The notes beneath the pieces are model-generated. The model ran no database searches. It was not told where the DNA came from and saw nothing but the letters and a program-made list of their open reading frames with translations. This document shows, piece by piece, positions 18,282 through 27,288 of a stretch of DNA of 64,000 bases. Source of the DNA: Bordetella sp. 02P26C-1 (GTDB lineage Bacteria; Pseudomonadota; Gammaproteobacteria; Burkholderiales; Burkholderiaceae_B); NCBI RefSeq assembly GCF_009763255.1, contig NZ_WSJB01000001.1, positions 158,385 through 222,384 on the forward strand, in the 5' to 3' direction. Positions within the stretch are counted from its first letter, which is position 1. Every line of letters starts with the position of its first letter. The translations under genes and the position numbers were made by a program.

Positions 18282-18473
18282 CTAGAGATTGCATTTAACC
18301 AGATCGTCAGGGATGTGGACGCAGATCCAGCGAGAACGCTGACGCTTTAGGTGGCGCGCATGCGGCATGGCTTCAGGCAACGTTTCACCGCGAATGTGGA
18401 TTTCGTCGCGCACGGACAACACGTTCAGAGGTCCGCGGGGTGTCTTCGGCCGAATCGGAACAGTCCTAGCCAA
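18282..18473 (-). CDS. Possible small hypothetical protein
   Basis: A 63-codon frame ending 15 bp before the 202-residue hypothetical gene on the same strand. The predicted protein is Arg/His-rich with a hydrophobic IHIP-like end (WICVHIPDDLV). No ribosome-binding site is obvious and I recognise no family, so it may be a chance frame; the strand and tight spacing are the only support. Confidence 0.25.
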   Translation of the reverse strand: MARTVPIRPKTPRGPLNVLSVRDEIHIRGETLPEAMPHARHLKRQRSRWICVHIPDDLVKCNL

Positions 18474-18540
18474 TCTCCCGACGGGACTGACATAGAATGA
18501 AACAATTAATACGAAGGTGTGTTTGTTCTAAGGGGGCGCT

Positions 18541-19266
18541 ATGTTGATCGAAGCTGAGGCCCGGGCTCAGGCGCAGACGCAGACGTCTCTGGCCGCGCTG
18601 CCCGCTTCATGGTGGGAAGCCCATGGCGACTGGGTTGAAGATGTGAACCAACGCCGCGGAGGCTATAGCGGTATTCAGAAACTCCCCGATCCGGCGGGAG
18701 ATCGGGCGTATTTCGTTAAACGGCAAGTCAATCACGTCTATCGCGATCTGCGGTTTCCCTCGGGCCGGCCGACTTTGCTGCGGGAGTGGCTGAATATCCA
18801 TCGTTGCGCAAAGCTGGGCGTTCCGACCGCCGAGCCGGTGTTTTTCGATATGCGCAAGGGCGCGGCCGGCTGGGAAGCGGTTCTGGTCACTCGCGAGCTG
18901 CCGGGCTATATCAGCCTGGACGAAGGGATACGCAAAGGTCGATGGACCCAAGCACAACGTCTTGATATCTGGTCGGCGCTGGTGCGGGCGCTCGCGCCCT
19001 TACACCGGGCAGGACGTAAACATGGGCATCTCTACCCAAAGGAAATCTTTGTCCGGTATGAGTCAGTGGCTGAAATCGCCTTGCTGGACTGGGAAATTGC
19101 CCGGTATGTTGGCCGCAGTCGCTGGGCCGCGCAGTCGGATCTGGGTCGCTTGTGGCGCTCGTTGATCGAGCTGGGGATAGGGGAGGCTGAACGGCGGGTC
19201 TTTATGGACCGTTATCAGGCTGCCAGTGGGTTGGGTCAGCTAAAGCTGCGCGGGGTGCCGGACTGA
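18541..19266 (+). CDS. InaA-type lipopolysaccharide kinase-family protein
   Basis: A 241-residue protein of the InaA/Kdo kinase-like fold (protein-kinase-like superfamily). YFVKRQ supplies the ATP-binding Lys near residue 61, LREWLNIHRCAKLGVPTAEPVFF matches the family core, HRAGRKHGHLYPKEIF takes the place of the catalytic loop, and LLDWEIARYVG corresponds to the DFG-like region. It lies downstream of a divergent pair and is followed by tRNA-Cys on the other strand. It probably phosphorylates a sugar or LPS component, by family analogy. Confidence 0.75.
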   Translation: MLIEAEARAQAQTQTSLAALPASWWEAHGDWVEDVNQRRGGYSGIQKLPDPAGDRAYFVKRQVNHVYRDLRFPSGRPTLLREWLNIHRCAKLGVPTAEPVFFDMRKGAAGWEAVLVTRELPGYISLDEGIRKGRWTQAQRLDIWSALVRALAPLHRAGRKHGHLYPKEIFVRYESVAEIALLDWEIARYVGRSRWAAQSDLGRLWRSLIELGIGEAERRVFMDRYQAASGLGQLKLRGVPD

Positions 19267-19340
19267 GGGGCTCAGCCCAAGGCACGCTGCTTGCGGCACC
19301 CCATCTGTTCCCAAACTCCGTCGTTTTGAACGTACACCCC

Positions 19341-19374
19341 ACCAAAAGAAAAAGGCCCTCATCACTGAGAGCCT
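19341..19374 (-). terminator. Terminator of tRNA-Cys
   Basis: On the minus strand an 8-bp stem (AGGCTCTC/GAGGGCCT, one G-U pair) with a 6-nt loop is followed by a T-rich run, 9 bp beyond the tRNA 3' end. Confidence 0.8.
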
Positions 19375-19383
19375 TATATCTAC

Positions 19384-19457
19384 TGGAGGCGCAAGCCGGA
19401 ATCGAACCGACGTACACGGATTTGCAATCCGCTGCATAACCACTCTGCCATTGCGCC
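19384..19457 (-). tRNA. tRNA-Cys (GCA)
   Basis: A 74-nt cloverleaf on the minus strand. The acceptor stem is GGCGCAA/TTGCGCC, the anticodon loop reads TTGCAAA with GCA, the T arm is CGGTTCGATTCCG, and the 3' CCA is encoded. It is followed by its own terminator. Confidence 0.97.
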
Positions 19458-19495
19458 AGAGGCCTAATTAGCCAAGCCCGCTATTCTACACGAAA

Positions 19496-20113
19496 TTATC
19501 GAGTTGTCTCATCTGTCTCAGGCCCGAGCGTGGAGGGCGTCAGATCCAGATCCACATCTTGTATGCGGTATTGCACAGCCACCAATTGAGCAATCGCGTC
19601 GGGCGCGAGACTCGAGATGTCGTGTCGAGCAAGGAATTCGGGATTCCAACGTTGCAGTATCGCGACCCACCATCGGCTCAGACCTTTGCCGGTCAGTCTG
19701 GCGGCCCGGGCACGCACGTAGAAGTGGGCGAGCGCGAAGGCCACGAAAAGACCTGCGGTCAGTGTGCTCAATCCGTGCAATAGCGATCGCGCATCAAAGG
19801 GTAGGGCGGCCAGTATCCTGGTCAAGCCGCCTTCGGCCGCGGTCAATGTCGCGACGCCGCAGCTTAGCACCGCGACGATAAAGAGTAGCCCCATCATCAA
19901 AGGCAATCGACGCTCGCCGCGATAGCGGCGCAGCGATTGCGTATATGCATGGTCGTCTATCGTGCTGTCCAGCGCCTCGATCTGCTGAAACAGCGATTGT
20001 GATTTCTCGATGCCAATTTTCTGGCCGTTAATCAACGCATGCATGCCGAGCAGCTGCTGCCTGGAGAAAGGAACAAACTGAGGCGATGCGTCCAAGCGAT
20101 AAGAAAATTTCAC
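19496..20113 (-). CDS. Hypothetical inner-membrane protein
   Basis: A 205-residue protein I do not recognise. It has a polar N-terminal region (LLGMHALINGQKIGIEKSQSLF) and two hydrophobic segments in the middle (about LPLMMGLLFIVAVLSCGVATL and LLHGLSTLTAGLFVAFALAHF), then a basic stretch and a polar, acidic C-terminus. I use GTG 20113 as start because the longer frame to 20170 would begin inside the terminator of the tRNA-Gly gene; ATG 20044 is a further alternative. It is sandwiched between tRNA-Gly and tRNA-Cys on the same strand. Confidence 0.65.
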   Translation of the reverse strand: MKFSYRLDASPQFVPFSRQQLLGMHALINGQKIGIEKSQSLFQQIEALDSTIDDHAYTQSLRRYRGERRLPLMMGLLFIVAVLSCGVATLTAAEGGLTRILAALPFDARSLLHGLSTLTAGLFVAFALAHFYVRARAARLTGKGLSRWWVAILQRWNPEFLARHDISSLAPDAIAQLVAVQYRIQDVDLDLTPSTLGPETDETTR

Positions 20114-20148
20114 GGCGGGCGGCTCGTGGTAAATAGGCTGCGAACGGC

Positions 20149-20185
20149 AAAAACAAAAAAGGCCGAACATGACTGTCGGCCTTTT
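20149..20185 (-). terminator. Terminator of the first tRNA-Gly
   Basis: On the minus strand a 10-bp stem (AAAAGGCCGA with TCGGCCTTTT) and 9-nt loop, then TTTTTTGTTTTT, about 37 bp after the tRNA. Confidence 0.88.
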
Positions 20186-20221
20186 GGGGTGATGACTTGC
20201 TCAAAAAGCCATCAGGAATTC

Positions 20222-20297
20222 TGGAGCGGGAGACGAGTCTCGAACTCGCGACCTCAACCTTGGCAAGGTTGCGCTCTACCAACTGAGCTACTCCCGC
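20222..20297 (-). tRNA. tRNA-Gly (GCC), copy 1
   Basis: A 76-nt cloverleaf on the minus strand. The acceptor is GCGGGAG/CTCCCGC, the anticodon loop TTGCCAA gives GCC, the T arm is CGAGTTCGAGACTCG, and CCA is encoded. It is identical to the copy at 33766-33841. A TTGCAG and TAGAAT pair with 17-bp spacing, upstream at about 20338-20366, is its probable promoter. Confidence 0.97.
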
Positions 20298-20343
20298 GTC
20301 GCTGCTGTTGATGTGTCATCAGCAGAGAAACGAGATTCTATAT
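20222..20343. repeat. 122-bp direct repeat, left copy
   Basis: Exact repeat of 33766-33887 (offset 13,544 bp). It covers the whole tRNA-Gly, its 5' leader and the -10 box; identity stops right after the -10 region, while the -35 boxes differ in one base and lie in unrelated sequence. Confidence 0.9.
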
Positions 20344-20403
20344 GGGTTTTTTTGGATCTGCAAGTCGATGTGTGTTCGAGACAACAAATTTGTGTGTCAG
20401 GCC

Positions 20404-21156
20404 TCATGCCACGCTACCGACTTCGCGCCGAATGAGCTCGGCGATCGTGCGCTGACGGGCCGATGGCATGCGGTCGAGGATGCAAGATACGCTCACGGCC
20501 ACCCTTGGATAGCCAGAACGATCCAGTAGGGCAACGCCCACTCCCAATACGCCCGAGACGGCAGCGTTGCCGACCGCCGACCATCCGCGATCACGCGTGG
20601 CCTGCACCAAGAGACGCATGTGGGAAGCCGTCATGTGGCCATAGGATCGCAGCGATGCGGCATTCTGCTCGATCAGTGCGTTGGCTTCATCCGGGGGTAA
20701 TGCCGCCAGTAGTGCCAGGCCAGCGGCGCCCACTCCCAGGGGCTGACGGTGGCCCACGGTGACGGCCAGCACCTGCACGGGGTAACTGCCGATTTCGCGA
20801 TGCAGGCATAGGGAATCGGAGCCGATCCGGCAGATCAAAAACGAAGAATCCCCGGTCTGATCGCTAATGCGCCGCATCGCAGGCGCCAGCCGAGCTACCG
20901 ACAAACCTTGGTCGCCCACGACTTGCGATTCGTTGGCCGCGGCCCGGTACAGGCCCGATTCCTGGTCGCGTACCGCATAACCCTCTTCGACCAGAACCGT
21001 GATGTAGCGATAGACACTGGTGCGCTGCATGTTCAGAGCGCGCGCGATTCCAGGCACGTCCAAGCCCTCTGGCGAGCGCCGTAGCGCCGCCAGGATATGC
21101 AACCCGCGCCGCAGCGTGCTCGCGCCGTGGCTACCCGATTCCCTGGTTTTGTTCAC
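20404..21156 (-). CDS. IclR-family regulator of the adjacent catabolic cluster
   Basis: A 250-residue IclR regulator divergent from the first Bug gene (about 100 bp between starts). The winged HTH is visible in LDVPGIARALNMQRTSVYRYITVLVEEGY (about residues 32-60), and the effector domain follows, with GVLGVGVALLDRSGYPRVAVSVS near the end. Position and family make it the likely regulator of 21261-29978. The divergent intergenic region 21157-21260 would hold its operator; I see no perfect palindrome there. Confidence 0.88.
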   Translation of the reverse strand: MNKTRESGSHGASTLRRGLHILAALRRSPEGLDVPGIARALNMQRTSVYRYITVLVEEGYAVRDQESGLYRAAANESQVVGDQGLSVARLAPAMRRISDQTGDSSFLICRIGSDSLCLHREIGSYPVQVLAVTVGHRQPLGVGAAGLALLAALPPDEANALIEQNAASLRSYGHMTASHMRLLVQATRDRGWSAVGNAAVSGVLGVGVALLDRSGYPRVAVSVSCILDRMPSARQRTIAELIRREVGSVA

Positions 21157-21260
21157 TATTCAAACACCTTTACTTTGCGTTCAACTACCTGAAGTAGATG
21201 ATATTCCACGCAGCATCGACATAAGTTGTCCAAATAATAAACACCCCATTGGAGACTGAC

Positions 21261-22250
21261 ATGCATTCTGTTATGAGGAAATTTGCGCGGGTGATGGTGA
21301 TGACGGTTGCGGGCATGACGGTAGGATCGGTGGCACAGGCGCAGGAGAAGTACCCCACGCGCCCGATCACGTTAGTCGTCGGCTATGCCGCAGGCGGTGC
21401 GACCGACATCGTTGCTCGCTTGGTGGCAAAGTCACTGTCCGATACGCTGAGCCAACCCGTCGTGGTGGAGAACCGCCCCGGCGCCAACAGCAACATTGGC
21501 GCGGAAGCGGTGGCGCGGGCCAAGCCGGATGGCTACACGCTATACGTAGGGTCGATTGCGAACACCATCAATCGGACCCTGTACGAGAAGCTCAATTACG
21601 ACATCAAGAAAGACTTCACCCCGGTGGCGTTGTTAGCCACCATTCCGAATGTGCTTGTCGTGCACCCCAAGCTGCCGATCAATTCGGTCAAAGAGTACAT
21701 CGCCTACGCCAAGCAGCATCCGGGCAAGCTGACTTGTGCATCTTCGGGCAGCGGATCCTCTATCCATCTTTCTTGCGAAATCTTCAAGCTCGAAACGGGC
21801 ACGGATATTTTGCATGTGCCGTATCGCGGCAGTGGCCCGGCGGTCGCCGATCTGTTGGGCGGGCAGGTCGACTCGATGTTTGACAACCTGCCGTCGTCCT
21901 TGCCGCAAGTTCAGGCCGGCAAGCTGCGCGTGTTGGGCGTCACCTCGCTTGAGCGCGTGCCATTCGTGCCGGATGTGCCGACACTCGCCGAATCCGGGCT
22001 GCCGGGCTTTTCTGTGCAGTCCTGGTTCGCCGTGATGGCGCCAGCCGGCACGCCTGCGAACATCGTCGAGACCCTGAATGCGGCCATCAACAAGGGTCTG
22101 CAGGGCGAAGCGTTGCGCGAAGCCTATGAAAAAGGCGGATTCGTGTCTCCCGCCCAGCCCAATACGCCCGCGACGCTGCAGAAGTTCGTCGATGAGGAAA
22201 TCGACAAATGGGGCAAGGTCGTGACGTCGGCCGGTCTCAAAGTGCAATGA
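21261..22250 (+). CDS. Bug/TctC-family substrate-binding protein
   Basis: A 329-residue periplasmic receptor with signal peptide ending near GSVAQAQEKYP and the family motifs ITLVVGYAAGGATDIVAR and PDGYTLYVG. GGAGA lies 5 nt before the ATG at 21261. It is the first gene of the catabolic cluster, 17 bp before the acyl-CoA synthetase, so it probably delivers that enzyme's substrate. No TctAB permease is in the window. Confidence 0.9.
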   Translation: MHSVMRKFARVMVMTVAGMTVGSVAQAQEKYPTRPITLVVGYAAGGATDIVARLVAKSLSDTLSQPVVVENRPGANSNIGAEAVARAKPDGYTLYVGSIANTINRTLYEKLNYDIKKDFTPVALLATIPNVLVVHPKLPINSVKEYIAYAKQHPGKLTCASSGSGSSIHLSCEIFKLETGTDILHVPYRGSGPAVADLLGGQVDSMFDNLPSSLPQVQAGKLRVLGVTSLERVPFVPDVPTLAESGLPGFSVQSWFAVMAPAGTPANIVETLNAAINKGLQGEALREAYEKGGFVSPAQPNTPATLQKFVDEEIDKWGKVVTSAGLKVQ

Positions 22251-22267
22251 CGAATCAGGAGTAGTTT

Positions 22268-23773
22268 GTGTACCCAATTGACTTCTTTTTGCGGGCCGCT
22301 GCCCGACATAGTGACCGCATCGCCTTGGATACGCCGCGAGAGACGTGGACGTATCGGCGGCTGCGCGACGAGGCGTTGGCGCTGGCCGCCGCGCTGCAGG
22401 ACATCGATCCTACGCCGCAGACGCGGGTTGCGATCTGTGCCGGAAATAGCGCGCAGCACGTCATCGCCTTGCTCGCGGTAATCGCTGCCGGAAAGGTCTG
22501 GGTACCCCTGAACTATCGCAGTACCAAAGCAGAGATCGCCCGCATACTCGATGCGACCGAGCCGTCGATCGTGCTGACCGATAACACGGGCGCCGGCTTG
22601 GTCGGGGATGGTCCGTGGACCCGGCTGGATCTTGCGGGAACGGGTTCGGAACACACGCTCCCGGCTCTGCTGCAGAGGTATGCGGGGCGAACACCGATCC
22701 GATGTGAACCTGGCCGCGATGCCACGCAGGCGATTAAATTCACCGGCGGTACAACAGGCTTGCCCAAGGGTGTCATGCAACCCTATCGCGCCTGGACGGC
22801 AGGCATCGTCAACCAGATTCATGCGTGGAAACTGACGCATGAGGATCGCTACGTCGTCGCCGCACCCGTCACGCACGGTACGTCCACCTATCTGATGCCA
22901 GTGTTGGCGCAGGGCGGTACGCACTTGTTCTTGGAAGAGTCCAATCCGGCCACCGTCACCGCGGCGTTCCGAGAACGTGGCGGCACGCTGGCGTTCATGC
23001 CGCCCACGCTGATCTACATGCTCATGGCGCAGCCCGGTGTGTCTCGCGCGGATTTTCCCCGCTTGCGCAATCTGATCTACGGAGGTGCTCCCATGCCGGT
23101 TGAAAAGTTCGAACAGGTGCGCGAGTTCTTTGGTCCCGTGGTGGGCTCTACCTATGGCCAAACCGAGGCGCCTCAGATCGTGACGGCCATCACCCCACAG
23201 GACTTCGAGGATCCGCGCAATATGGGATCGGTTGGCTGCGCCACCTGGTTTTCTGAGTTTGCCATCATGGATAAGGACGGCAAGCTGCAGCCCGCGGGCC
23301 AGCCTGGCGAGGTGGTAGTGCGTGGGGATCTGGTGATGACCGGATACTGGAGGCTGCCGCAAAAGACTGCGGAAACCATCGTGGATGGTTGGCTGCATAC
23401 CGGCGATGTCGGAGTGGTGGATGAGCGCGGTTACCTGTACATCAAAGACCGCCTGCGCGACGTGATCATCACGGGTGGCTTCAATGTCTATCCCATTGAT
23501 GTCGAAAACGCATTGGCTCAACACCCGGCGGTGTATGAGTGCTCGGTGTTTGGCATTCCCGATGATAAGTGGGGAGAGGCGGTGCAGGCGGCCGTACAGT
23601 TTCATCCTGGCGCCACCGCCGATGAGCAGACGTTGATGGCGTTCGTGCGCGAGCGATTGGGGCCTGTGCATACCCCTAAACGCATCCACGTCTTTGACAG
23701 CCTGCCGCGATCGTCGGTGGGCAAAGTCCTCAAGAACAACGTCCGAGATTCCATTATGAAGGAGACAGCATGA
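22268..23773 (+). CDS. AMP-forming acyl-CoA synthetase
   Basis: A 501-residue ANL-superfamily ligase that would activate a carboxylic acid to its CoA ester via an acyl-adenylate. The P-loop TGGTTGLPKGV is near residue 158; the adenylate motif YGQTEAPQ and the hinge region GWLHTGDVGVVDERGYLYIKDR are clear; the C-terminal catalytic Lys is in SVGKVLK. It starts at GTG 22268 with CAGGAG upstream. The stop overlaps the next start by 4 bp, so it is coupled to the citryl-CoA lyase-like gene. Substrate not determined from sequence. Confidence 0.9.
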   Translation: MYPIDFFLRAAARHSDRIALDTPRETWTYRRLRDEALALAAALQDIDPTPQTRVAICAGNSAQHVIALLAVIAAGKVWVPLNYRSTKAEIARILDATEPSIVLTDNTGAGLVGDGPWTRLDLAGTGSEHTLPALLQRYAGRTPIRCEPGRDATQAIKFTGGTTGLPKGVMQPYRAWTAGIVNQIHAWKLTHEDRYVVAAPVTHGTSTYLMPVLAQGGTHLFLEESNPATVTAAFRERGGTLAFMPPTLIYMLMAQPGVSRADFPRLRNLIYGGAPMPVEKFEQVREFFGPVVGSTYGQTEAPQIVTAITPQDFEDPRNMGSVGCATWFSEFAIMDKDGKLQPAGQPGEVVVRGDLVMTGYWRLPQKTAETIVDGWLHTGDVGVVDERGYLYIKDRLRDVIITGGFNVYPIDVENALAQHPAVYECSVFGIPDDKWGEAVQAAVQFHPGATADEQTLMAFVRERLGPVHTPKRIHVFDSLPRSSVGKVLKNNVRDSIMKETA

Positions 23774-24552
23774 ACCGCCCTGTTACCCGCCTGTGCGCAC
23801 ATCACCTCGAAGGCATGTCCTATCGCGATGCCGATCTGGTCGAAGACCTGATGGGCAAGAAGACCTTCACCGAGGTCCTGTTCTCGCAGATCATGGGCCG
23901 CGAAGCCCGTCCGGTCGATCTGCGCATCGTTGACGTTGTGCTCGTCACGTTGATGGAGCATGGGCTGACGCCGAGCGCGATCGCGACACGCGTGATCTAT
24001 ATGAGCGCGCCGGAAAACCTGCAAGGCGCGGTGGCGGCGGGCTTGATGGCGGTGGGCAGCAGTTTTGTCGGCACGATGGAAAACTGCTCGCTGCTGTTAG
24101 AGCGCATCGTTTACGCCAAAGATCCCGAGGCCGAAGCGCGCGACATCGTGCAGGGCTATCGCAGCAGCAAGAAACCGCTGCCGGGTTTTGGTCACCATCT
24201 GCATAAGCCCGACGATCCGCGTGCGCTTAAATTGTTGGAACTGGCGCGCGCGGAACCGGACCTGAAAGGCGAGTGGGTCAATGCATTGACGCTGCTTGCC
24301 CGCATGGTCGACGAGATCTATGGACGTCACATTACGATCAACGCGACGGGTGCTGTGGCGGCCTTGCTGGGCGAGTTGGGCGTACCGACCAAGTTGATGC
24401 GCGGCTTCGCCGTGATTTCCCGGGCGGCGGGCTTGGTGGCGCATGTGGCAGAAGAGCAGGAAAGCCCTTCCGGTCGCTTCATCTGGGACACCATCGATCG
24501 TGAGATTCCTTACGTGGGCGCGGGCAAGTCTGCGCATCATCAGGAGGATTAA
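23770..24552 (+). CDS. Citryl-CoA lyase-like protein (short citrate synthase family)
   Basis: A 260-residue member of the citrate synthase superfamily, much shorter than citrate synthase (about 430). The substrate/CoA motif GFGHHLHKPDDPRA matches the GFGHxxYxxxDPR block of the family. The first catalytic His block (usually GPLHGGANE) is replaced by LQGAVAAGLMAVGSSFVGTMEN, and a typical Asp375 region is not seen; the same pattern occurs in stand-alone citryl-CoA lyases of the reductive TCA type. It probably cleaves a citryl-CoA-like thioester to acetyl-CoA and an oxo-acid. It follows the ligase by translational coupling. Confidence 0.75.
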   Translation: MNRPVTRLCAHHLEGMSYRDADLVEDLMGKKTFTEVLFSQIMGREARPVDLRIVDVVLVTLMEHGLTPSAIATRVIYMSAPENLQGAVAAGLMAVGSSFVGTMENCSLLLERIVYAKDPEAEARDIVQGYRSSKKPLPGFGHHLHKPDDPRALKLLELARAEPDLKGEWVNALTLLARMVDEIYGRHITINATGAVAALLGELGVPTKLMRGFAVISRAAGLVAHVAEEQESPSGRFIWDTIDREIPYVGAGKSAHHQED

Positions 24553-24554
24553 GC

Positions 24555-25307
24555 ATGCAGACATCATCGTCGCAAGGGCCTGCAACGCGCGTGGTGCTGG
24601 TCACGGGAGGCAGTGCGGGCATAGGCCGCGCCGTCATCGAGCGCGTGTTGGAAGATGGCTATGAGGTGGTCAACTTCGACCTCAAGGCGCCAGCAGCGCC
24701 ATTGCCAGGAGAAACGCATGTCGAGGTCGATCTGGGCAATCCCGATGCGACGAGGCAGGCCGCAGAACGCCTGGCCGCCGAACGCGATGTGTTGCGTCTG
24801 GTGAATAACGCTGGCACCGTGCGCCCGGCGCTATTGGAAGACGCAACCACCGATGACCTCGCGTTCGTGATGGCGTTGAACATCCAGACGCCCATGCTGC
24901 TGGCCCAGGCGTTGTTGCCCGGCATGCGTCGGCATCAGTTCGGCCGCATCGTCAATATTTCGAGTCGTGCCGCTTTGGGCAAGACAGAGCGCACCGTTTA
25001 CGCCGCTAGCAAGGCTGGCCTCTTGGGTATGACACGGACCTGGGCTTTGGAAATGGGCGCGGACGGCATCACGGTCAACGCAATCGGCCCCGGCCCGATC
25101 GCGACCGAACTCTTCGAACGCGTCAATCCCCCGGGCGCGCCGCAGACGGAAAAGATCCGTTCCAGCATCCCGGTGCGACGCATGGGTACCCCCGCTGACG
25201 TGGCGCATGGCGTGGTGTCCTTTTTGGATGACCGGGCGGGCTTCATCACTGGCCAAGTGTTGTACGTCTGCGGCGGCATGACGGTGGGCTTGGGGAATGC
25301 AGCATGA
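24555..25307 (+). CDS. SDR-family oxidoreductase
   Basis: A 250-residue classical short-chain dehydrogenase. The nucleotide motif TGGSAGIGR is at about 16-24, NNAG is in VNNAGTVRP, and the active site is NISSRAALGKTERTVYAASKAG (Ser, Tyr, Lys). A short acidic strand FDLKAP after the fold suggests NAD rather than NADP, by general rule only. It starts 2 bp after the citryl-CoA lyase-like gene and overlaps the next SDR gene by 4 bp. Confidence 0.88.
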   Translation: MQTSSSQGPATRVVLVTGGSAGIGRAVIERVLEDGYEVVNFDLKAPAAPLPGETHVEVDLGNPDATRQAAERLAAERDVLRLVNNAGTVRPALLEDATTDDLAFVMALNIQTPMLLAQALLPGMRRHQFGRIVNISSRAALGKTERTVYAASKAGLLGMTRTWALEMGADGITVNAIGPGPIATELFERVNPPGAPQTEKIRSSIPVRRMGTPADVAHGVVSFLDDRAGFITGQVLYVCGGMTVGLGNAA

Positions 25308-26146
25308 AAGAGGAACTGGCCTATTTAGAGGGCGTTTTGCCCGTCGCCAGTGAACGCTTGAATGGTCGGGTCGCGCTGGTCTCGGGCGGTGGTTCGAGCG
25401 GGCCCGGTTGGAGCATCGGCAAGGCTTGCTGTGCCACCTTGGCAAGGCACGGCGCCACGGTATGCGTGCTCGATGCCAACCGTGATGCCGCCGAGGATGC
25501 ACTGACATTTGTGCATGCGCTGGGCGCGCGGGGTATCGCACTGCAGGCCGACGTCGCCGATCCCGACGCGATGGAACGGGCTGTTCAGACAGTGATGTCG
25601 GAATATGGCCGCATCGATATTCTGCAAGCCAACGCAGGCATCGGCAAAGTCGGTGGACCCGAAGACACGCCACTGCCCGATTGGGAACGCATCCAGAAGG
25701 TCAATGTGGACAGCTTGCTCATCGTGAGCCGGCTGGTGCTGCCCCTCATGCGCGAGCAAGGCGGCGGCAATATCGTGACGGTGTCATCGGTGGCGGGCTT
25801 GCGTTACCTGGGCTATCCGCACCTCGCTTATAACGTGACCAAGGCCGCGCTGATTCAGTTCACCCGCATGATCGCGCAGCAATATGCAGGCACCGGCATA
25901 CGCGCCAACACCGTAGTACCGGGCCTCATCGATACGCCGCGCGTGCGGCATACGGTCGGCCGCATGTTTAGCGCCGATGACTTTGAGGTGGCACGTGCCG
26001 CCCGAGACAGGCAAGTGCCGATGGGCCGCATGGGCACGCCCTGGGAGGTGGCTAATGCGGTGGCGTTTCTGGTGTCTGACGAAGCGAGCTACATCACCGG
26101 CACCGAGTTAGTGGTCGATGGCGGCTTGATCGGCAAGTACGCATGA
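25304..26146 (+). CDS. SDR-family oxidoreductase
   Basis: A 280-residue SDR with an extra N-terminal stretch of about 20 residues. It has an unusual glycine motif SGGGSSGPGWSIGKA, longer than the usual TGxxxGIG, followed by CVLDANRDAAED, a NAD-preferring Asp region. NAGIGKVG, VSSVAGLRYLG and YNVTKAALIQ supply the active site. It is last of the translationally coupled ligase/lyase/SDR/SDR run and probably oxidises a hydroxy-acyl intermediate. Confidence 0.85.
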   Translation: MKEELAYLEGVLPVASERLNGRVALVSGGGSSGPGWSIGKACCATLARHGATVCVLDANRDAAEDALTFVHALGARGIALQADVADPDAMERAVQTVMSEYGRIDILQANAGIGKVGGPEDTPLPDWERIQKVNVDSLLIVSRLVLPLMREQGGGNIVTVSSVAGLRYLGYPHLAYNVTKAALIQFTRMIAQQYAGTGIRANTVVPGLIDTPRVRHTVGRMFSADDFEVARAARDRQVPMGRMGTPWEVANAVAFLVSDEASYITGTELVVDGGLIGKYA

Positions 26147-26242
26147 TGAGTCAGGATTTTTGAAGTCTGCTTCGAGGCAGTCTTTGGCCGGTTCGCAGGA
26201 ACGCGGATCTTTAGCAGTGCTGTTTACTAAGGGGAAAATAAA

Positions 26243-27238
26243 GTGTGGAATCAACGCAGCATTAAATCCTTGATTGGCATGGCCGCGATTGCGGTGGGTT
26301 TGACGGGCGCAGCTTCAGCATCCGCCCAGGGGGCCTATCCGCAACGACCCGTCACCATCGTCGTGGCCTTTGCACCGGGCGGCGCGACGGATGTGCTGGC
26401 ACGCAAGTTGGCTCAAAAACTTGGCGATCATTACAAGCAGTCGTTCGTGGTCGAGAACAAACCTGGTGCCGGCGGGAACATCGGCACGGCGTACGCGGGG
26501 CGCGCGGCGCCTGACGGCTATACCTTGTACCTCGGCACGGTGGCCTCGCATGGTGTGGCGCCCAATCTGTATAAGAACGTCGGCTACGACCCCATCAAAG
26601 ACTTCTCGCCTATTGGCCTGATCGCAGCGAGCCCGCAAATCGTGGTGGTTAACAAGGAGTCGCCGATCAAGTCGATAGATGACCTCGTCAAGCACGGCAA
26701 GAGCGATAGCTCCACGTATGCCTCTTCGGGCGCGGGCACGACGATTCACCTGGCAGGCGAGATGTTTAACCTCAAGGCAGGCACCAAGATGGAGCATGTG
26801 CCGTTCTCGGGTAGCGGTCCCGCGGTCAATGCATTGCTCGGAGGGCACGTGGACGTGATGTTCGACGATATGCCGTCCTCCGCGCCGCATGTCAAAGCCG
26901 GCAACCTGCGTGCATTGGCCGTCACGGGCAAGACCCGTTCAGATCTGTTTCCTGATGTCCCCACGTTGTCCGAGGCTGGCAAAGACCTGGGCCTGGAAGG
27001 CTTTGACGTATCCGCCTGGTTCTTCCTCGGCGCGCCCGCCGGCATTCCAGACGCGGTTGCCGATTCCCTTAACCAGACGCTCAATGTCATCCTCGCCGAG
27101 GACGATATGAAGCGCTATGTTGGCGAACGGGGTGCCCAGACTCTGCCCGGCTCGCGCGAAGACGCATCGCGCTTTATTGCGTCCGAACTGAGTAAGTGGA
27201 ACGACATCATCACGGCCGGCAATATTCCCAAACTTTAA
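26243..27238 (+). CDS. Bug/TctC-family substrate-binding protein
   Basis: A 331-residue periplasmic receptor starting at GTG 26243, with AAGGGG upstream. Its signal peptide ends near ASASAQGAYP. Family motifs are VTIVVAFAPGGATDVLAR and PDGYTLYLG. It is the second Bug receptor in the cluster and shares the GATD and SSGAG-type ligand loops with its neighbours, so related ligands are likely. Confidence 0.9.
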   Translation: MWNQRSIKSLIGMAAIAVGLTGAASASAQGAYPQRPVTIVVAFAPGGATDVLARKLAQKLGDHYKQSFVVENKPGAGGNIGTAYAGRAAPDGYTLYLGTVASHGVAPNLYKNVGYDPIKDFSPIGLIAASPQIVVVNKESPIKSIDDLVKHGKSDSSTYASSGAGTTIHLAGEMFNLKAGTKMEHVPFSGSGPAVNALLGGHVDVMFDDMPSSAPHVKAGNLRALAVTGKTRSDLFPDVPTLSEAGKDLGLEGFDVSAWFFLGAPAGIPDAVADSLNQTLNVILAEDDMKRYVGERGAQTLPGSREDASRFIASELSKWNDIITAGNIPKL

Positions 27239-27288
27239 GACCGAGGCATGTTGCATGCATACGAATATCGAGTACACAGGAGTGCGCC

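Noticed and set aside
20114..20170. Longer N-terminus (start at 20170) for the 19496-20113 membrane protein
   Set aside because: This start lies inside the tRNA-Gly terminator hairpin, and the added residues are Cys/Pro-rich and unlike a signal or anchor.
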